Positions 49,528 through 58,686 of a stretch of DNA of 64,000 bases are shown piece by piece. The DNA comes from CAZCSK01 sp964501265. Lineage in GTDB: Bacteria; Actinomycetota; CADDZG01; JAHWKV01. The stretch is from the NCBI GenBank assembly GCA_964501265.1, contig CAZCSK010000001.1:164457-228456 (forward strand). The letters are read 5' to 3'. Position numbers and translations under genes: made by a program. The notes beneath the pieces were generated by a model. The model made no database searches, was not told the origin of the DNA, and saw nothing but the letters and a program-made list of their open reading frames with translations. Each line of letters starts with the position of its first letter. Position 1 is the first letter of the stretch.

Positions 49528-49548
49528 CCCAGACTCAAGTACCCGAGC

Positions 49549-49953
49549 TTAGGGAGAACTTAGAAGGTAATTCTTGGCCCATCGAATCTTCTTGGCTTGT
49601 CCATTTCTAGTCGGCTCAATGCGCAAACTTGCTGTACGTCTGCCAACGTCTTCAACGGGAACGAGATAGACGCTATCAGTTGCTTGGCAGTAAACGCCGA
49701 AGAGCTCAGCATCGCCGAAATAGTCCCGGCGATATGGCCGGCTACCTCGGCTATTGGGATGATGGTAGTCGACGCTGCAGATGTTAAATGAAATGACCCC
49801 ATTGCGGAGAGCGCCCGTCTTGCACTGGACCCTGATGAACCGGTCACCCTCTAGTATCTGATTGCCGGCTTGAACTAAGCGCGCCAGAACCATCGCTGCT
49901 GACGCATCTCCGACCGCCTTGGGATGGCGGCGGGTCGGTTGGCTCGATTCCAT
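49549..49953 (-). CDS. PD-(D/E)XK-like nuclease-family protein, possibly inactive
   Basis: 134 residues. FIRVQCKTGALRNGVISFN followed by RRDYFGDAELFGVYCQATD and DSVYLVPVEDVG resembles the group-I-intron-associated PD-(D/E)XK endonuclease family; QCKTG supplies a QxK-type half-site. The stretch with the first catalytic Asp seems deleted: GNQILEGDRFIRVQ is shorter than in relatives. It lies 21 nt beyond tRNA-Thr and convergent to it, as mobile DNA often does. Confidence 0.6.
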   Translation of the reverse strand: MESSQPTRRHPKAVGDASAAMVLARLVQAGNQILEGDRFIRVQCKTGALRNGVISFNICSVDYHHPNSRGSRPYRRDYFGDAELFGVYCQATDSVYLVPVEDVGRRTASLRIEPTRNGQAKKIRWAKNYLLSSP

Positions 49954-50041
49954 ATAACTGAAAGTCTAGTGACCACCACCGACCCAACACACTCACCGGA
50001 CTCATCGAACCCGGCTCCCCAACGGTGCCCGCGCGCTTTGC

Positions 50042-50782
50042 TCAAGGCTCGACTGAAAAGCGCGACATGAATATCGCTCCGGCGACCGCGACGTTGATGC
50101 TTGCCTGGCTCCCGTGCATCGGGATGCTCACGGTGACGTCGCAGCGTTCACGAACCAAGCGCGAAAGTCCCTTGCCCTCTGCCCCCAGGACGAGACACAG
50201 GCCCCCGTCGCTCACTTCCAACTCGCGGTAATCGATATCACCGTCGGGATCGAGGCCCGCCACGAACACGCCGTTTTGGACAAGTCGCAGTACCGTGTCG
50301 GCGGCCGAATTCACTTGGGCTACCGGAACGCGCTCGGCAGCTCCGGCTGCGACCTTTCGGACCGTGGAGGTCACTCCCACGGCGCGGCGCTTGGGGACGA
50401 TCACCCCATTCCAACCAAACGCCTCCGCGGATCTTAGGATCGAGCCCAAGTTTTGCGGATCTGTAACGCCGTCGAGCAGCACGAGACGAGCAGATTCGAC
50501 CCCCGCTAGGTCGTCAAAGTCCGCGTAGTCAAACGGCGCGACGATCGCGACCACTCCCTGGTGCTCATCCCGGCCTGCGATCGCGCTCAGCCTGCGGCGG
50601 TCTTCTACAGCGATGGGAATCGAGGCCGATGCGGCGAGCCTGCCGATCTCTCGGGTGATCGGCGCAGGTTGCATGCCCTTGGCAAGGAGAATCTTCTTGA
50701 TTGGGGCCCCGGACTTTAGGGCTTCAACCACCGGATGCCGCCCGAAGACGACGTCATCCGACCCTGAGGACGCGCCCCTCAA
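50042..50782 (-). CDS. rlmB: 23S rRNA 2'-O-methyltransferase (TrmH/SpoU family)
   Basis: 246 residues. N-terminal substrate-binding part (VVFGRHPVVEALKSG), then the knotted SPOUT domain with LLDGVTDPQNLGSILRSAEA, GVIVPKRRAVGVT, LVLGAEGKGLSRLVRERCD and IPMHGSQASINVAVAGAIF. Methylates the ribosomal G2251-type position. The ATG overlaps the cysS stop by 4 nt, the usual actinobacterial arrangement. Confidence 0.92.
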   Translation of the reverse strand: MRGASSGSDDVVFGRHPVVEALKSGAPIKKILLAKGMQPAPITREIGRLAASASIPIAVEDRRRLSAIAGRDEHQGVVAIVAPFDYADFDDLAGVESARLVLLDGVTDPQNLGSILRSAEAFGWNGVIVPKRRAVGVTSTVRKVAAGAAERVPVAQVNSAADTVLRLVQNGVFVAGLDPDGDIDYRELEVSDGGLCLVLGAEGKGLSRLVRERCDVTVSIPMHGSQASINVAVAGAIFMSRFSVEP

Positions 50783-52143
50783 TTTTTCATTCGCCAGGTG
50801 GTCCCCTCCGGCCCGTCCTTCAAAGACACTCCAAGGAGGCCAAGCTCTTCGCGGATGCGGTCGGCTTCGTCGAAGCGCCCTTCTTTGCGGGCGGCCTCCC
50901 TCGATTCAACAAGCCGCATCAGGTCATCGGTAAGGCCATCGTTTTGCGTGTTGACTTCGACGGAGATACCCAGCACTTCGGTCATCTGTTTGAAGGCCGC
51001 TACGAGCCCGGCCTCCTCAGGGTCTCGTCGCATTGCGTTCGCGCGTTTCAGCAAGTCGTGCACGATTCCAAGGGCAGCTGGCGTATTGAAGTCGTCGTCC
51101 ATGGCATCGGTGAACTTATCCAGGTATTGCTGACCCTCAGACGAGACAGGGCCCGCTACGTCTTTGGTCTCAAGGGCAAAAGTTTCAAGTCGCTCTATTG
51201 TCCGGCCCGCTTGGACCAATGAATCATCACCGAAGTCGAGATCTGTTCGGTAGTGCCCCGAGATTGACATGAGCCGAATGACCTGTGGCCGCACTTTTTC
51301 GAGAAGGTCCTTCGCCAAAACGAAGTTGCCCAACGACTTCGACATCTTGATGGCGTCGAGGTTGACCATTCCATTGTGCAGCCAGTACTTTGCAAAAGGC
51401 GACGTCCCGAAGGCGGATTCAGACTGGGCCATCTCATTTTCGTGGTGAGGAAAGATGAGGTCAGTTCCTGCTCCGTGAATGTCGAAGCCCATGCCTAAGT
51501 ATTTCGTCGACATCGCGGAGCACTCAATGTGCCAGCCGGGTCGACCTTCTGACCAGGGACTCACCCACTTTGGCTCGCCAGGCTTGGCCGCCTTCCACAG
51601 ACCAAAATCCGGTGAGTTGCGCTTGCTGGGGTCCGGCTCGATCCGTTCCTGGGACAAGTCATCGAGGCTGCGGCCGGAAAGCCGGCCGTACCCTTCGAAT
51701 TTCTCGACATCGAACCAAACGTTTCCTCCCGACTCGTAAGCGAAGCCTTTCTCGATGAGGGTCTCAATCATCTTGATCATCTCCGGAATGTGATCCGTGG
51801 CCCTAACCAGGATGTCGGGAGGGGCAACACCAAGCGCCGCCATCACCTGCTCGAAAGCGCGGGAGTAATCCGCGGCAACTGCATCGGCCGTGCGTTTTTC
51901 TTGAGCGGCTCGCACGATGATCTTGTCATCGACGTCGGTATAATTCTGAACGAAGGTCACTTCGTATCCACGCCACACTAGATACCGGCGAATCATGTCG
52001 AATACAATCGCCGAGCGGGCGTTGCCGATGTGGATGTGGTTGTAGACGGTCGGCCCACACACATACATCGCAACCTTCCCAACATCGCGCGGGACAAAGA
52101 CCTCTTTGGTGCGAGTAAGCGTATTTGTGACCACCAGCGGCAT
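50779..52143 (-). CDS. cysS: Cysteinyl-tRNA synthetase
   Basis: 454 residues from ATG at 52143; the longer frame to 52281 reads into the divergent MFS gene and is unconserved. Zinc Cys in YVCGPTVYNHIHIGNARS, which also holds the HIGH motif; WHIECSAMSTKYLG and HHENEMAQSE bind zinc; KMSKS in AIKMSKSLGNFV. TAGGGT is 7 nt before the ATG. Member of carD-ispD-ispF-cysS-rlmB synteny. Confidence 0.95.
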   Translation of the reverse strand: MPLVVTNTLTRTKEVFVPRDVGKVAMYVCGPTVYNHIHIGNARSAIVFDMIRRYLVWRGYEVTFVQNYTDVDDKIIVRAAQEKRTADAVAADYSRAFEQVMAALGVAPPDILVRATDHIPEMIKMIETLIEKGFAYESGGNVWFDVEKFEGYGRLSGRSLDDLSQERIEPDPSKRNSPDFGLWKAAKPGEPKWVSPWSEGRPGWHIECSAMSTKYLGMGFDIHGAGTDLIFPHHENEMAQSESAFGTSPFAKYWLHNGMVNLDAIKMSKSLGNFVLAKDLLEKVRPQVIRLMSISGHYRTDLDFGDDSLVQAGRTIERLETFALETKDVAGPVSSEGQQYLDKFTDAMDDDFNTPAALGIVHDLLKRANAMRRDPEEAGLVAAFKQMTEVLGISVEVNTQNDGLTDDLMRLVESREAARKEGRFDEADRIREELGLLGVSLKDGPEGTTWRMKN

Positions 52144-52170
52144 GCCGATTACCCTACTATCCTGAGGCGC

Positions 52171-53430
52171 GTGCCTCACACTCTTCCCAAGCCGCCCGGA
52201 ATTCGGAGCACGCTGCGGATCCGCAACTTTCGGCTGTTCGTCTTCGGGGCGTTCGTCTCGAACATGGGCACGTGGCTTCAAAGCGTCGCTCTGTCGTGGC
52301 TCGTTCTCGAACTAACAAATTCGGCCTTTTGGGTTTCGATGATTACCTTCGCGCAATTTGCTCCAATGCTCGTATTGGGTTTGGTAGGCGGAGTGGTCGC
52401 CGACAGGTTTGATAGGAGAAAAATTCTTCTCACGACTCAAACTCTGCTGCTGATCTCCGCCGCCGCGCTCGCCCTCGTGGCCCATGCGGCCCCGTCTCTC
52501 GCCGCGATCATGCCCATCGTAATCTTCGGAGGCGTCGCGCTGGCTATCAATGCGCCAAGTTTTCAGTCGTTCCTCGGAGACCTTGTGCCGCGCACGCATG
52601 TGACGTCGGCGATTTCAGTAAACGCGTCGCAGTTCTCGCTGTCCAGAGTTTTGGGACCTGCACTGGCCGGCCCCATATTGGCCACCAGCGGCGTCGCGGG
52701 TGGGTTCTTGTTGACTCTGTCAGGCGCGCCCGCGGCATTCGCATTGAACGCCGCAAGTTTCCTCGCGGTCATCTTCGCGCTCCTTCGGATTCGTCTCGAT
52801 CCCACCGATAGACCGGTTCGCAAGTTCGGACGCGAATCATTCATAGAGGGATTCAGGCAAGTTGGCGAGTCGCCCGCGATCAAGACTCTGCTTGGAGTTG
52901 CGGTAGTGCTCAGCTTGCTCGGAGCCCCCATCGTCGCCTTACTCCCGGTCTTTGCCAAACAAGTTCTGGGGCGCGGAGCCGGTGCCTACGGCCAGTTGTT
53001 TGCAGCATTCGGCCTCGGCACGGCGGTTGGCAGCCTGAATGCTCCCCGCGTCCTTCGGTGGGGCTATACGCGCGTAATCATCTTCAGCGGAATCGCGCAG
53101 GTCGCCACGCTGGTTGGGTTCGCTCACATCGCTCGGTTCCTGCCGTGCTTGATCCTGGCGGGGCTATATGGCGTTGCGCACGCGCTAATTTTGGCGTCGA
53201 CATCGTCGGGCCTTCAACTGGCGGCCTCGCCCGAAACCAGGGGACGCGTCATGAGTCTTTTTATGATGGCCTTCGGCGGCCTTTACCCGGTTGGGGCGCT
53301 CTTAGCGGGCATCCTCTCAGACCTGACAAGCCCCCAGACTGCACTCACAGTCACTGCAGCGCTCATCCTCATATCCGTTCTTTTCGCGTATGGCTGGCGC
53401 GCTAAACTAGAGTCCGTCACCCACGTCTGA
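52171..53430 (+). CDS. MFS transporter (enterobactin-exporter-like/DUF894 type)
   Basis: 419 residues from GTG at 52171 (GAGG upstream). RIRNFRLFVFGAFVSNMGTW and ADRFDRRKILLTTQTLLLIS are typical of the MFS_3 group; about 11-12 helices. Substrate unknown. It separates cysS from the nucleotidyltransferase/XRE pair and is convergent with the latter, overlapping it by 14 nt. Confidence 0.85.
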   Translation: MPHTLPKPPGIRSTLRIRNFRLFVFGAFVSNMGTWLQSVALSWLVLELTNSAFWVSMITFAQFAPMLVLGLVGGVVADRFDRRKILLTTQTLLLISAAALALVAHAAPSLAAIMPIVIFGGVALAINAPSFQSFLGDLVPRTHVTSAISVNASQFSLSRVLGPALAGPILATSGVAGGFLLTLSGAPAAFALNAASFLAVIFALLRIRLDPTDRPVRKFGRESFIEGFRQVGESPAIKTLLGVAVVLSLLGAPIVALLPVFAKQVLGRGAGAYGQLFAAFGLGTAVGSLNAPRVLRWGYTRVIIFSGIAQVATLVGFAHIARFLPCLILAGLYGVAHALILASTSSGLQLAASPETRGRVMSLFMMAFGGLYPVGALLAGILSDLTSPQTALTVTAALILISVLFAYGWRAKLESVTHV

Positions 53431-53902
53431 GGCGGGCGGGCGAAAAAGACTCTCCCATTTCAACGTCGATCTCGACATCCGAGTAGACGGCTTTGAGTCG
53501 CAGCCTCCCCCCTGTTGCCTCCACGTAGGCTCGAAGAGTCGACACTCGTTGATTAGCGCGACGCTCGAGTTTCGAAACGTCGGATTGCGAAATCCCCAAA
53601 CGCTCTGAGAGTTGCTGCTGCGTGAGGCCGCGCTGGCGGCGGATCGATGCCAGACCACCCGACTGGCGGCGTAGCCGTTCGATCCAGGTAATCCACATGT
53701 TGGAAGTCCCATACATCTCATGCGATTCACAGAGTCGCAAGATCGTGTCGGCCAGGCCGCCGTGTGGTTCTGATTGCACTGCTTGGGCGAGGGGGACCCA
53801 TGACTCTAGATCGCCCCGCTCGAGCAAGTCATCGAGCGCAGCGGCCCCCAGTTCGGTGATCGGGACATTCTGATCGTAATCAAGGTTGCGACGAAGCATC
53901 AA
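53417..53902 (-). CDS. XRE-family regulator, probable antitoxin
   Basis: 161 residues. The N-terminal 90 residues are unrecognised (DDLLERGDLESWVPLAQAV). The Cro/C1 helix-turn-helix is LASIRRQRGLTQQQLSERLG then ISQSDVSKLERRANQRVSTL. The gene overlaps the nucleotidyltransferase stop by 4 nt, so they form one operon in which the XRE protein probably represses the shared promoter. Confidence 0.75.
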   Translation of the reverse strand: MMLRRNLDYDQNVPITELGAAALDDLLERGDLESWVPLAQAVQSEPHGGLADTILRLCESHEMYGTSNMWITWIERLRRQSGGLASIRRQRGLTQQQLSERLGISQSDVSKLERRANQRVSTLRAYVEATGGRLRLKAVYSDVEIDVEMGESFSPARLRRG

Positions 53903-54588
53903 ACCTCCCCTCGTGCAACGAGTTCAAGTACCGACGCCACCAAGCCCCGGCAGGTCGCGACCACCGCCGTCCAGTCCCGCCAGCGGGGCACGAGCTTGCG
54001 GTATCTGGGTAGGTCTACTTCTTCAAAGTCGTAGGGCGCGGGGTCGGCCAGTTGTTTTGCAAGCTGGGTCGCAACTCGCAGGCCGTCTGACCCGATCTGA
54101 TCCTCGTAGTACTTGTCGATGCTAAGGAGAATCTGCGGGGCGTTCGAACCTAACCGATCGCAAAGGGCGACCAGATCGAGATAGTCGCGCGTGGCGTTTC
54201 GCCGCAGAACGAGCCATGCCTTGATGCGGATCATCTCCTCGAGGGTCGGGATCTGCAGAACCCGCTTGCCGACCTTTACCTCTTCGATCTCCAGCGGGCG
54301 GCGGCGCATCAACTGTCGGATTCCGGTCTCTACTCCGTCGAGTGATCCTAAGATCATGAGCGGCCTGTTCGTGCGGGCGGTAACCCAGCCGTCGGTGGTT
54401 TCAAGGGCCTCGAGGACTTGGTCGAACCGTGATCGTAAGTCGGTGATCACATGGTCGGCATCAATAGAGATCCTGTGCCCAGCATGCTGCGCCGCCGCGG
54501 TGCCCCCAACTAAGACGGCGCCTTTGAGGATTGTTTGCAGGCGGGCCGCGGCTGCGAGTACTGCCTGGAGTTCTGACTCGGATTCCAT
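53899..54588 (-). CDS. Nucleotidyltransferase (AbiEii/MenT-like), probable toxin
   Basis: About 229 residues from ATG at 54588; an upstream ATG at 54621 would lie in the operator. LVGGTAAAQHAGHRISIDAD is the GG..(D/S)xD nucleotidyltransferase signature, followed by RVLQIPTLEEMIRIKAWLVL and RDYLDLVALCDRLG, the AbiEii-type C-terminal pattern. First gene of a two-gene cassette with an XRE protein. The toxin role is inference from family and layout. Confidence 0.75.
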   Translation of the reverse strand: MESESELQAVLAAAARLQTILKGAVLVGGTAAAQHAGHRISIDADHVITDLRSRFDQVLEALETTDGWVTARTNRPLMILGSLDGVETGIRQLMRRRPLEIEEVKVGKRVLQIPTLEEMIRIKAWLVLRRNATRDYLDLVALCDRLGSNAPQILLSIDKYYEDQIGSDGLRVATQLAKQLADPAPYDFEEVDLPRYRKLVPRWRDWTAVVATCRGLVASVLELVARGEV

Positions 54589-54594
54589 TAAGTG

Positions 54595-54624
54595 ATTATA
54601 GTACATAGTGCTTAAATACACTAT
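54595..54624 (-). promoter_or_regulatory. Leaderless promoter and operator of the nucleotidyltransferase/XRE operon
   Basis: TATAAT (minus strand, 54600-54595) is 6 nt before the ATG at 54588. Just upstream an inverted repeat, ATAGTG (54605-54610) and CACTAT (54619-54624), overlaps the expected promoter and is a likely binding site for the XRE protein. Confidence 0.65.
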
Positions 54625-54662
54625 AAACCGATTACCCGCACCTAGCGACCTGGGTCATGGAG

Positions 54663-55133
54663 TTAGGCAAGTTCGATCCCCGCTACGGCCAGAGCGGCTA
54701 TGCCTTCGTCGCGGCCGGTGAACCCGAGTTTGTCGCTGGTTGTGGCTTTGACGCTCACTGCGCCCTCATCGATTCCTAGGGCCGTTGACATTTTCGCTCG
54801 GATCGCGGCGGAGTACGGAGCAATCACAATATTCTGCGCGATCACAGTCGCATCGATGTTGACAATGGAGTAACCGGCGTCGGCGAGAAGTTCGTTCGTC
54901 CTGGTCAAGATCTCCGTGCTGCTCATGCCCTCGGGGACTTCGCTTTCCGAGAAATGAACCCCTAGGTCGCCGAGCGCGGCTGCTCCTAAAAGCGCATCGG
55001 CCACGGCGTGCGACAACACGTCAGCATCGGACCATCCTGCCAGACCCTGCGCGCCGGGGATGATGACACCACCGAGAACGAGCGGGCGAGCGCTATCGAA
55101 GGCGTGGGCATCGAAGCCAATTCCCGTCCTCAC
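54663..55133 (-). CDS. ispF: 2-C-methyl-D-erythritol 2,4-cyclodiphosphate synthase
   Basis: 156 residues. GIGFDAHAFDSARPLVLGGV holds the metal-binding DxH; LAGWSDADVLSHAVADALLGA and TTSDKLGFTGRDEGIAALAV complete the family pattern. Fifth enzyme of the MEP isoprenoid pathway. Overlaps ispD by 4 nt. Confidence 0.95.
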   Translation of the reverse strand: MRTGIGFDAHAFDSARPLVLGGVIIPGAQGLAGWSDADVLSHAVADALLGAAALGDLGVHFSESEVPEGMSSTEILTRTNELLADAGYSIVNIDATVIAQNIVIAPYSAAIRAKMSTALGIDEGAVSVKATTSDKLGFTGRDEGIAALAVAGIELA

Positions 55134-55855
55134 GGGCTGAGGCGCTCGGCCCGCGCGCTCAAAAGCGACTCAGCCAGAACCAGGTCGTTTGCGAAGGTGA
55201 CCTTCAGGTTCGATGCGTCCCCCTCGACAACGCGCACCTTAAAGCCCGAACGAAGAAGCAGTTCCGAGCAGTCTTCGGCAAGCACTCCAGATGCATCGGC
55301 GGCCACGAGCGCCTCTTCGAGTGGCCCCCGCTCGAAGGCCTGCGGGGTTTGCGCGCGCCACACACCGGTCCTGGGCAAACTGCGCAGAAGCACGCTCTCT
55401 TGGGACACTTCTTTGAGTGCATCATCGACTCGTATTGCGCACATCGCTCCTTCGCACGAGCCGTCGAGGGCCTCGATTGCGGAATCCAATTGCAGGGGCT
55501 GAAGCAAAGGCCGTGCGGCATCATGGACGACGACGATGGCGGTCTCGTCGGGAATACAAATCAGCCCCGCTCCCAAAGAAGCTTGTCTCGTTTCACCGCC
55601 ATCTATGACCGAACAAACCTTGGGCAATGCGATCGCCTGGTCGATGGAACGATCTCGCTCGGCCGGAAGGACCACCACTATCGAATCGATCCAAGGGTGG
55701 GAATCCAAGCATCGAAGCGGATGCAAGAGCATCGGCTCGCCTGCCAGTTCTAGAAACTGCTTGGGCTTCGGCCTTTCTGCATGAACTCCATTCGTCGCGC
55801 GCCGTCCCTCTCCGGCGGCGAGGAGTATGGCCGTAACGTATCGCTTTGAGTTCAC
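55130..55855 (-). CDS. ispD: 2-C-methyl-D-erythritol 4-phosphate cytidylyltransferase
   Basis: About 241 residues. AILLAAGEGRRATNGV is the nucleotide-binding loop (with an insert), PKPKQFLELAGEPMLLHPL and VVVHDAARPLLQP are catalytic stretches. I prefer GTG at 55855, which has TAAGGT and 6 nt before it, over TTG at 55861. MEP pathway; usually next to carD, but here the Liv module lies between. Confidence 0.93.
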   Translation of the reverse strand: MNSKRYVTAILLAAGEGRRATNGVHAERPKPKQFLELAGEPMLLHPLRCLDSHPWIDSIVVVLPAERDRSIDQAIALPKVCSVIDGGETRQASLGAGLICIPDETAIVVVHDAARPLLQPLQLDSAIEALDGSCEGAMCAIRVDDALKEVSQESVLLRSLPRTGVWRAQTPQAFERGPLEEALVAADASGVLAEDCSELLLRSGFKVRVVEGDASNLKVTFANDLVLAESLLSARAERLSP

Positions 55856-55884
55856 GACCAAACCTTATATTGCACCCAAATATT

Positions 55885-58683
55885 TTATGAAGCTGGCCCG
55901 GACCTTGCGACGGTCGTCTCGATGGTCCCCAGGTAGTTTTCGATGACCTTTTGATCGGCCTGCACATCGGAGGGTATTCCGTCCGCGATTTTTCTGCCTG
56001 AGGACATCGCGACGATCCTGTCCGAGATGCCCATGATCAAGGGCATGTCGTGCTCGATGACTACAAGGGTCATTCTCAAGCGATGTTTGATCGCGAGGAG
56101 AAGTTCGCCGAGAGCTTCGGTTTCGCGTTGGGCGATGCCTGATGACGGTTCGTCGAGGAGAAGAATGCGCGGCTGCAGGGCAAGCAAGCAGCACAGTTCG
56201 GTGATGCGCCGCGTCCCGGTCGACAGCTCGCCCACGAGTTTGTGTCGAAATGCAGACAGTCCAAGCAGATCGACTAGTTCTCGGGAAAGCACATCCTTCG
56301 AGCGCTCCGAATCGGCAGCATCGGGCAAGCCGAGAATCGATGAGACCAACCTCGTTTGGGCCCGCCCCTCCAGGGCCAGCCGGACGGAATCGAGAACAGT
56401 GAGAGTTGGAAAGAGCATCGAGTCTTGAAACGATCGGACCAATCCCAACTTCGCGCGTTCTTCAGGACTAAATCGCGAGATACCGCGACCTTCCAGAACG
56501 ACGCTCCCGGACTCGGGAATGAGAAACCCCGACAAGACCTTAAAAAGTGTCGACTTCCCTGACCCGTTGGGCCCGATTATCCCAAGTGTCTCTCCGTTAC
56601 GAACTGTCACTGACATCTTGTCCAGGGCCTGAACGGAACCATAAGAAACCGAGATCGCTTCGGCTACGAGAATTGGCCGGTCGTCGACAGGAGCCGGGGA
56701 TGAACGCGGGGCATCGGCCCACGCTTGTCCTGAGATTAGGCCTTCCTCGGCAGGCGCGTCGATCGAAATGTCTTCGATTCCAGCGCGGCGAGCGAGTCTG
56801 CGGATCACGCCAAGGCGAGCGCCCTCGAGGAGCTGAGCAAGCCCACCGGGCACGTATAGAACAAAAATCAGTACACCCACGCCGGTCACCATGAGCTGGA
56901 TCGTGTCGATGGGAATCAAGAGGGGAAGGCCGACGAGATAGATGGCCCCCAACACGGCCCCAGAGACTCTCGAAACCCCTCCTAGCACGACCATCACCAG
57001 CAGCGTAAGGCTGAGTGTCGGGTCGAAGGTATCAATCGTAAGTCGCGAGATGGACTGAGAAAACACCACTCCGCCGAGGCCCGCGATCAAGCCGGAAACC
57101 ATGAAACTCTGGAGCTTGCGCGAAGTGGCATTTACCCCGAGGGATCTTGCAACATCTTCGTTATCGCGAATCGCACCCAGAAGTCGACCTAGCCCTCCCC
57201 GCTTTACGTTGTGAACCAACAAGGCGCCGACGACGAGCGCAGCCAGAGCAACGTAGTAATACGCGCGGACAGTTATTACCTCACGGGCACCGAGGATCGG
57301 ACGGCCCGGATCTACTCCGGTTCCGAATGCCCATCGACCTCCAAAGATCGCCGGCGGGGCCATCACGGCGAAGGCCAGCGATGTAACGGCCAATAGGAGC
57401 CCGCGGAGGCGCAGTGCCGGAAGCCCGATGACAAGCGATGCAAGCGCTCCGGCCGCCGCGCCCACGAGCAGCGAAAACCCCCAAGGAAGATCCATTCGCT
57501 GAAACACGAAGTAGCCGCAGAGCGCCCCAATGCCAGCAAGAGCAAACTGACCGAGAGAAATCTGGCCGCTTAACCCGGTAACCACGGTAACCGAAAGCCC
57601 TATCGTCGCCAGTGTGAATATCGTCACGAAGATTGAAGCCCGCTCGTTCGACAAGAAAATAGGAAGCAAGACTGCAATCGTCAAAGCCCCAAGCGCGGTC
57701 AATCGACCCAAATTCCTAATGCTCCATACCCGAGTCAAGCTCTCAGGAAGTGGCCGATCTACCGGCAGAGAAAGCCAGCTGGGGTCAGATGGGGCCTCCC
57801 CACTCCTCTTTCTAAAGATCAATCCGATAAGGACTATCGCGAACAGGCCCCCGTCCACCAAGCCGGAAGAGTTGAACTCCCAAAGCATCACTTGTTCGAA
57901 AACACCGACTCCCACGCCCGCTATGAGAGCAAGGGGAAGCCTTCCCATCCCAGCGATGACCGCCGGCGCCAACGCTCGCATCAACAGTTCGGGGCCGAAC
58001 GCGTCGGTGGACTGAAAACCGCGTGCCGGGGCGATCAGGATTGCAGAAAAAGCGACGAGTCCACCGGAGATGGCCCAAGCAAGGGTCGTCATCGCATTCG
58101 TGGATATGCCCACCGTGCGGGCCGCATCCGGATTGTCGGCCGCAGCGCGAAGCGCCGGGCCGTATCGTGAACGTGCCCACCGAGGGAGCCATTCCGGCGG
58201 CGAAAGAAACAGAACCAGTGCCGTGATGATTACCGGCGACAAGATCAGGATCAATACGTAATAAGGAGTAATTAACAGAGAACCGACTTTGAACTCGAGA
58301 CTGAAGGGCGGAGGAAACAGGGCGGTGTTGCGTATATGGGTGATCGACCCGGCAAGGCCGAGGAAAAGTTGCGCGGCGCCGATGGTGGCCACGATCGCCA
58401 TGACCTTGGGGCCTTTGCGCAGGCGTCGCATTACCCCCATCTCGAGTACCGCGGCGGCCACCGCTCCTGAGGCGAGGGCAACAGGAAACACAGCGATCCA
58501 TGGAAGTCCCAAGCTCAGAGTCAGCCGGCCCATGACCGCCGCGGCGATGCCCCCGATGTTCCCGTGGGCAAAGTTGATCACGCCGCTCGAACGATATATG
58601 AGGATCAACCCGACGGCGAGAAGGCCGTAAGTCATACCGGAGATGACTCCGAGAACGATGATCCCAAGGGGAACCTCAGTCAA
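55885..58683 (-). CDS. Branched-chain-type ABC transporter: LivH-LivM-LivG tri-fusion
   Basis: 932 residues. About 1-290 is a LivH permease (YRSSGVINFAHGNIGGIAA, RAAADNPDAARTVGISTN). About 330-640 is a LivM permease (GLSGQISLGQFALAGIGALC, AIRDNEDVARSLGVNATSRK). About 690-932 is a LivG ATPase with Walker A GPNGSGKST, the Q-loop region SFQDSMLF, the signature ELSTGTRR in place of LSGGQ-type, and Walker B ILLLDEPSSGIA. A stop 4 nt before its TTG couples it to the MFS-LivF gene. Confidence 0.9.
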   Translation of the reverse strand: MTEVPLGIIVLGVISGMTYGLLAVGLILIYRSSGVINFAHGNIGGIAAAVMGRLTLSLGLPWIAVFPVALASGAVAAAVLEMGVMRRLRKGPKVMAIVATIGAAQLFLGLAGSITHIRNTALFPPPFSLEFKVGSLLITPYYVLILILSPVIITALVLFLSPPEWLPRWARSRYGPALRAAADNPDAARTVGISTNAMTTLAWAISGGLVAFSAILIAPARGFQSTDAFGPELLMRALAPAVIAGMGRLPLALIAGVGVGVFEQVMLWEFNSSGLVDGGLFAIVLIGLIFRKRSGEAPSDPSWLSLPVDRPLPESLTRVWSIRNLGRLTALGALTIAVLLPIFLSNERASIFVTIFTLATIGLSVTVVTGLSGQISLGQFALAGIGALCGYFVFQRMDLPWGFSLLVGAAAGALASLVIGLPALRLRGLLLAVTSLAFAVMAPPAIFGGRWAFGTGVDPGRPILGAREVITVRAYYYVALAALVVGALLVHNVKRGGLGRLLGAIRDNEDVARSLGVNATSRKLQSFMVSGLIAGLGGVVFSQSISRLTIDTFDPTLSLTLLVMVVLGGVSRVSGAVLGAIYLVGLPLLIPIDTIQLMVTGVGVLIFVLYVPGGLAQLLEGARLGVIRRLARRAGIEDISIDAPAEEGLISGQAWADAPRSSPAPVDDRPILVAEAISVSYGSVQALDKMSVTVRNGETLGIIGPNGSGKSTLFKVLSGFLIPESGSVVLEGRGISRFSPEERAKLGLVRSFQDSMLFPTLTVLDSVRLALEGRAQTRLVSSILGLPDAADSERSKDVLSRELVDLLGLSAFRHKLVGELSTGTRRITELCCLLALQPRILLLDEPSSGIAQRETEALGELLLAIKHRLRMTLVVIEHDMPLIMGISDRIVAMSSGRKIADGIPSDVQADQKVIENYLGTIETTVARSGPAS

Positions 58684-58686
58684 CGA

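Noticed and set aside
52030..52170. Upstream extension of the MFS gene
   Set aside because: It overlaps cysS coding sequence; the GTG at 52171 has a ribosome binding site and precedes the first helix.
52144..52281. 46-residue N-terminal extension of CysS
   Set aside because: It runs through the divergent MFS gene start, and CysS homologues begin at the ATG at 52143.
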